DNA from: an uncultured Bacilli bacterium
Lineage (GTDB): Bacteria; Bacillota_I; Bacilli_A; RF39; UBA660
Length of the DNA: 24,213 bases
Assembly (NCBI GenBank): GCA_934101345.1
Contig: CAKOQV010000010.1
Location: 1 to 24,213, forward strand
Direction of reading: 5' to 3'
The number at the start of each line of letters is the position of its first letter. The stretch's first letter is position 1. The notes under the pieces are model-generated. The model made no database searches. It was not told the origin of the DNA and saw nothing but the letters and a program-made list of their open reading frames with translations. Shown here in pieces: positions 22,850-24,213 of this stretch. Position numbers and translations under genes: made by a program.

Positions 22850-23875
22850 ATGAGTAGTGAATTAATTGAAAACGAAAAAGAAATAAATAATATATTCGAT
22901 AATATTAAAGAATTAGTTATTAGTAGTAGAAATAAAGTGTATAGTGCTGTAAATACAGAAATGCTTAGCTTATATTGGAATATAGGAAAAGCAATTATGG
23001 AAATACAACAGGGTGATGAAAGAGCAAGCTATGGAGATGCTGTTTTGGAGAAACTATCCCAAAAATTAACGAATGAATTTGGTAAAGGATTTTCTAAAAG
23101 AAATTTAGAAAGAATGAGAAAGTTTTATATCTACTTTCCAATTGCGACAACAGTGTCGTCGCAATTAAGTTGGTCGCATTATTTGGAAATATTAAAAATA
23201 GATGAAGAATCTAAAAGAAACTTTTACATCAAAGAAACTATTAACTCTAAATGGAGTGTTAGAGAACTCCAAAGACAAAGAGATTCATTATTATATGAAA
23301 GATTAACACTATCTGCTGATAAATCCAAAATATTAGAATTAGCAGAAAAAGGTCAAATTTTAAAAACAAGTAAAGATTTAGTAAAAGATCCATTTGTATT
23401 AGAATTTTTAGATATTAAAGAGAATGCAAAATATTTAGAAAGTGATTTAGAAAGTAATATATTAGAGCATTTAAAAGAATTTTTACTCGAACTAGGTAAA
23501 GGTTTTAGCTATGTTGGAAATCAAGTAAGATTAACTTTAGAAGAAGAACATTTTTATCCAGACTTAGTTTTTTATAATAGACTTTTAAAGTGCTTTGTTA
23601 TAATTGATTTAAAAATTGGAAAAGTAACTCATCAAGATATTGGACAAATGCAAATGTATGTTAATTACTATGATAGAGAAATTAAGCAAGAAGACGAAAA
23701 CTCAACAATTGGTATATTATTATCAACAAATAAAAATGAGACTATTGTAAAGTATACTTTGCCAGAGGATAACAAAACAATATTTTCATCAGAATACAAA
23801 TTACATATGCCAACGGAACGAGAATTAATAGAAGCAGTAGAAGAAGAAAAAAAGAATTTTGAATTAAATGAATAA
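22850..23875 (+). CDS. DUF1016/YhcG-type PD-(D/E)XK nuclease-like protein
   Basis: 341 residues, ribosome site GGGAGGA. DUF1016_N covers about 15-165 (LVISSRNKVYSAVNTEMLSLYWNIGKAIME, GFSKRNLERMRKFYIYFP, QLSWSHYLEILKI, WSVRELQRQ). The C-terminal nuclease-like domain covers about 180-330, with FYPDLVFYN (Asp238), IIDLKIGK (Asp253, Lys255) and HQDIGQMQMYVNYY. These match the PD-(D/E)XK core of the YhcG family. YhcG proteins often sit at restriction-modification or other defence loci. Here the gene lies between two direct repeats that carry the 3' end of a minus-strand gene, so it looks like an inserted module. A 30-bp palindrome starts one base after the stop. Confidence 0.92.
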   Translation: MSSELIENEKEINNIFDNIKELVISSRNKVYSAVNTEMLSLYWNIGKAIMEIQQGDERASYGDAVLEKLSQKLTNEFGKGFSKRNLERMRKFYIYFPIATTVSSQLSWSHYLEILKIDEESKRNFYIKETINSKWSVRELQRQRDSLLYERLTLSADKSKILELAEKGQILKTSKDLVKDPFVLEFLDIKENAKYLESDLESNILEHLKEFLLELGKGFSYVGNQVRLTLEEEHFYPDLVFYNRLLKCFVIIDLKIGKVTHQDIGQMQMYVNYYDREIKQEDENSTIGILLSTNKNETIVKYTLPEDNKTIFSSEYKLHMPTERELIEAVEEEKKNFELNE

Positions 23876-23876
23876 A

Positions 23877-23906
23877 TTTAATTATGGCAGATCTGCCATA
23901 ATTAAA
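23877..23906. repeat. Perfect 30-bp palindrome
   Basis: The left half TTTAATTATGGCAGA (23877-23891) is the exact reverse complement of the right half (23892-23906). It begins one base after the DUF1016 stop codon. It has no T run on either strand beyond the arm itself, so it is a poor intrinsic terminator but could form a cruciform, act as a protein-binding site or block exonuclease or polymerase. Confidence 0.9.
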
Positions 23907-24047
23907 AGTCATGCAGAATTAAAATTAAAGAATAAAAACGATAATATTAGCGATTATTAAATAATAGATCAAAGCAGCCAGAAAGACTTGTAAGACTTAG
24001 TAAAATTACAAGTAAATAAATTGAAATGGTATTTACAATACATCTGT

Positions 24048-24171
24048 TTAATATGTAAAAAATTTATAAATGCTTATAAATAAAGACTTTACAAAGATAT
24101 TAAAAAAATAGTCATAATTTTAGTGACTATAGTATTTAAACTAGTATATAATGTTGGCGTGGTTAATACTT
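24048..24171. repeat. 124-bp direct repeat, copy 2
   Basis: Second copy of the repeat, on the other side of the DUF1016 gene. Here the minus-strand frame continues out of the window. Recombination between the direct copies would delete the DUF1016 gene. Confidence 0.9.
24102..24130 (-). terminator. Minus-strand terminator of the gene leaving the window
   Basis: The same 7-bp stem as in repeat copy 1 (24130-24124 with 24114-24108) with a different 9-base loop, followed by a T run on the minus strand. It lies 10 bases past the TAG of the partial minus-strand gene. Confidence 0.65.
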
Positions 24172-24213
24172 ATGGTGTTCTCTTCTTTTTCTAGGGTATA
24201 TTTACTTTGGAAG
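24141..24213 (-). CDS. 3' end of a minus-strand gene leaving the window
   Basis: Read on the minus strand, the last 73 bases give 23 residues ending ...EENTISINHANIIY and a TAG stop at 24143-24141. The stop is followed, on the minus strand, by a hairpin and a T run that form an intrinsic terminator (24130-24102). The last nine codons and the terminator are repeated at 22724-22754 upstream of the DUF1016 gene. The part inside the window is too short to name a product; a restriction-modification or other defence gene is possible from the DUF1016 neighbour. A plus-strand ATG at 24172 also gives an open frame to the window end, but it has no ribosome site. Confidence 0.45.
   Translation of the reverse strand, partial: FQSKYTLEKEENTISINHANIIY

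Larger units (their letters stand above)
23876..24140. other. Gene-free stretch after the DUF1016 gene
   Basis: Contains the 30-bp palindrome, a 7-bp hairpin CTTGTAA...TTACAAG (23987-24012) with a 12-base loop, and the distal part of repeat copy 2. Nothing coding is visible in 23907-24047. Confidence 0.75.

Noticed and set aside
24172..24213. Plus-strand open frame MVFSSFSRVYLLWK starting in the repeat
   Set aside because: No ribosome site and only 14 residues visible. The minus-strand frame ends with a stop and terminator in the right order and explains the repeat better.
1..24213. TGA read as tryptophan (mycoplasma code)
   Set aside because: No gene contains an in-frame TGA, Trp is TGG throughout, and TGA ends two genes.

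Overview
The window is about 24 kb of very AT-rich DNA with every clear gene on the + strand. The protein families and base composition suggest a low-GC Bacillota, most likely a small-genome gut Bacilli lineage of the Erysipelotrichales/RF39 kind. They include a YunB-like sporulation protein, a SufB-type Fe-S scaffold, a bacterial AsnRS, PrgI/VirB4/VirD4-type secretion genes and strong AGGAGG ribosome sites. TGA is used as a stop (424-426, 15629-15631) and tryptophan is TGG, so this is genetic code 11 and not the mycoplasma code. Lineage is an inference; no rRNA or tRNA is present to confirm it.

Left region (1-14403): a Gram-positive type IV secretion system (T4SS). A partial membrane protein comes first, then an HExxH protein and three paralogous genes that share one C-terminal domain (two copies almost identical in DNA). 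Next come a VirB2-like double-TM protein, a secreted/anchored protein carrying the same double-TM unit at its C-terminus, a VirB6/TrbL-like channel protein, a PrgI/VirB3-like protein, a VirB4 ATPase split over two overlapping genes, a membrane-anchored M23 peptidase plus lysozyme-like wall hydrolase (VirB1/PrgK role), a possible VirB8/TcpC-like protein and a VirD4 coupling ATPase. Strong terminators and promoters divide this into several transcription units. No relaxase, integrase or attachment site is visible.

Middle region (14404-22499): chromosomal-type genes. They are a single-domain rhodanese, YunB, SufB with an N-acetylmuramoyl-L-alanine amidase, a single-stranded DNA-binding protein, a PD-(D/E)XK (Rpn/PDDEXK_2) protein, an XRE regulator in an apparent operon with asnS, and a small lipoprotein.

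Right region (22500-24213): a DUF1016/YhcG-type nuclease gene between two 124-bp direct repeats. The repeats look like copies of the 3' end and terminator of a minus-strand gene, and the second copy is the end of a gene that leaves the window. A perfect 30-bp palindrome follows the DUF1016 stop.

The most unusual signal is a pair of related non-coding elements, at 14427-14525 (+) and 22505-22607 (-). Each has an AT-rich palindrome, an identical 14-base block containing TATAAT, and then two abutting perfect hairpins. The stem sequences differ between copies but stay fully paired, while parts of the loops and the GTGAAA that follows are kept. This is the pattern expected of a structured small RNA (or of DNA hairpins acted on as such) and I do not recognise it as a known family.
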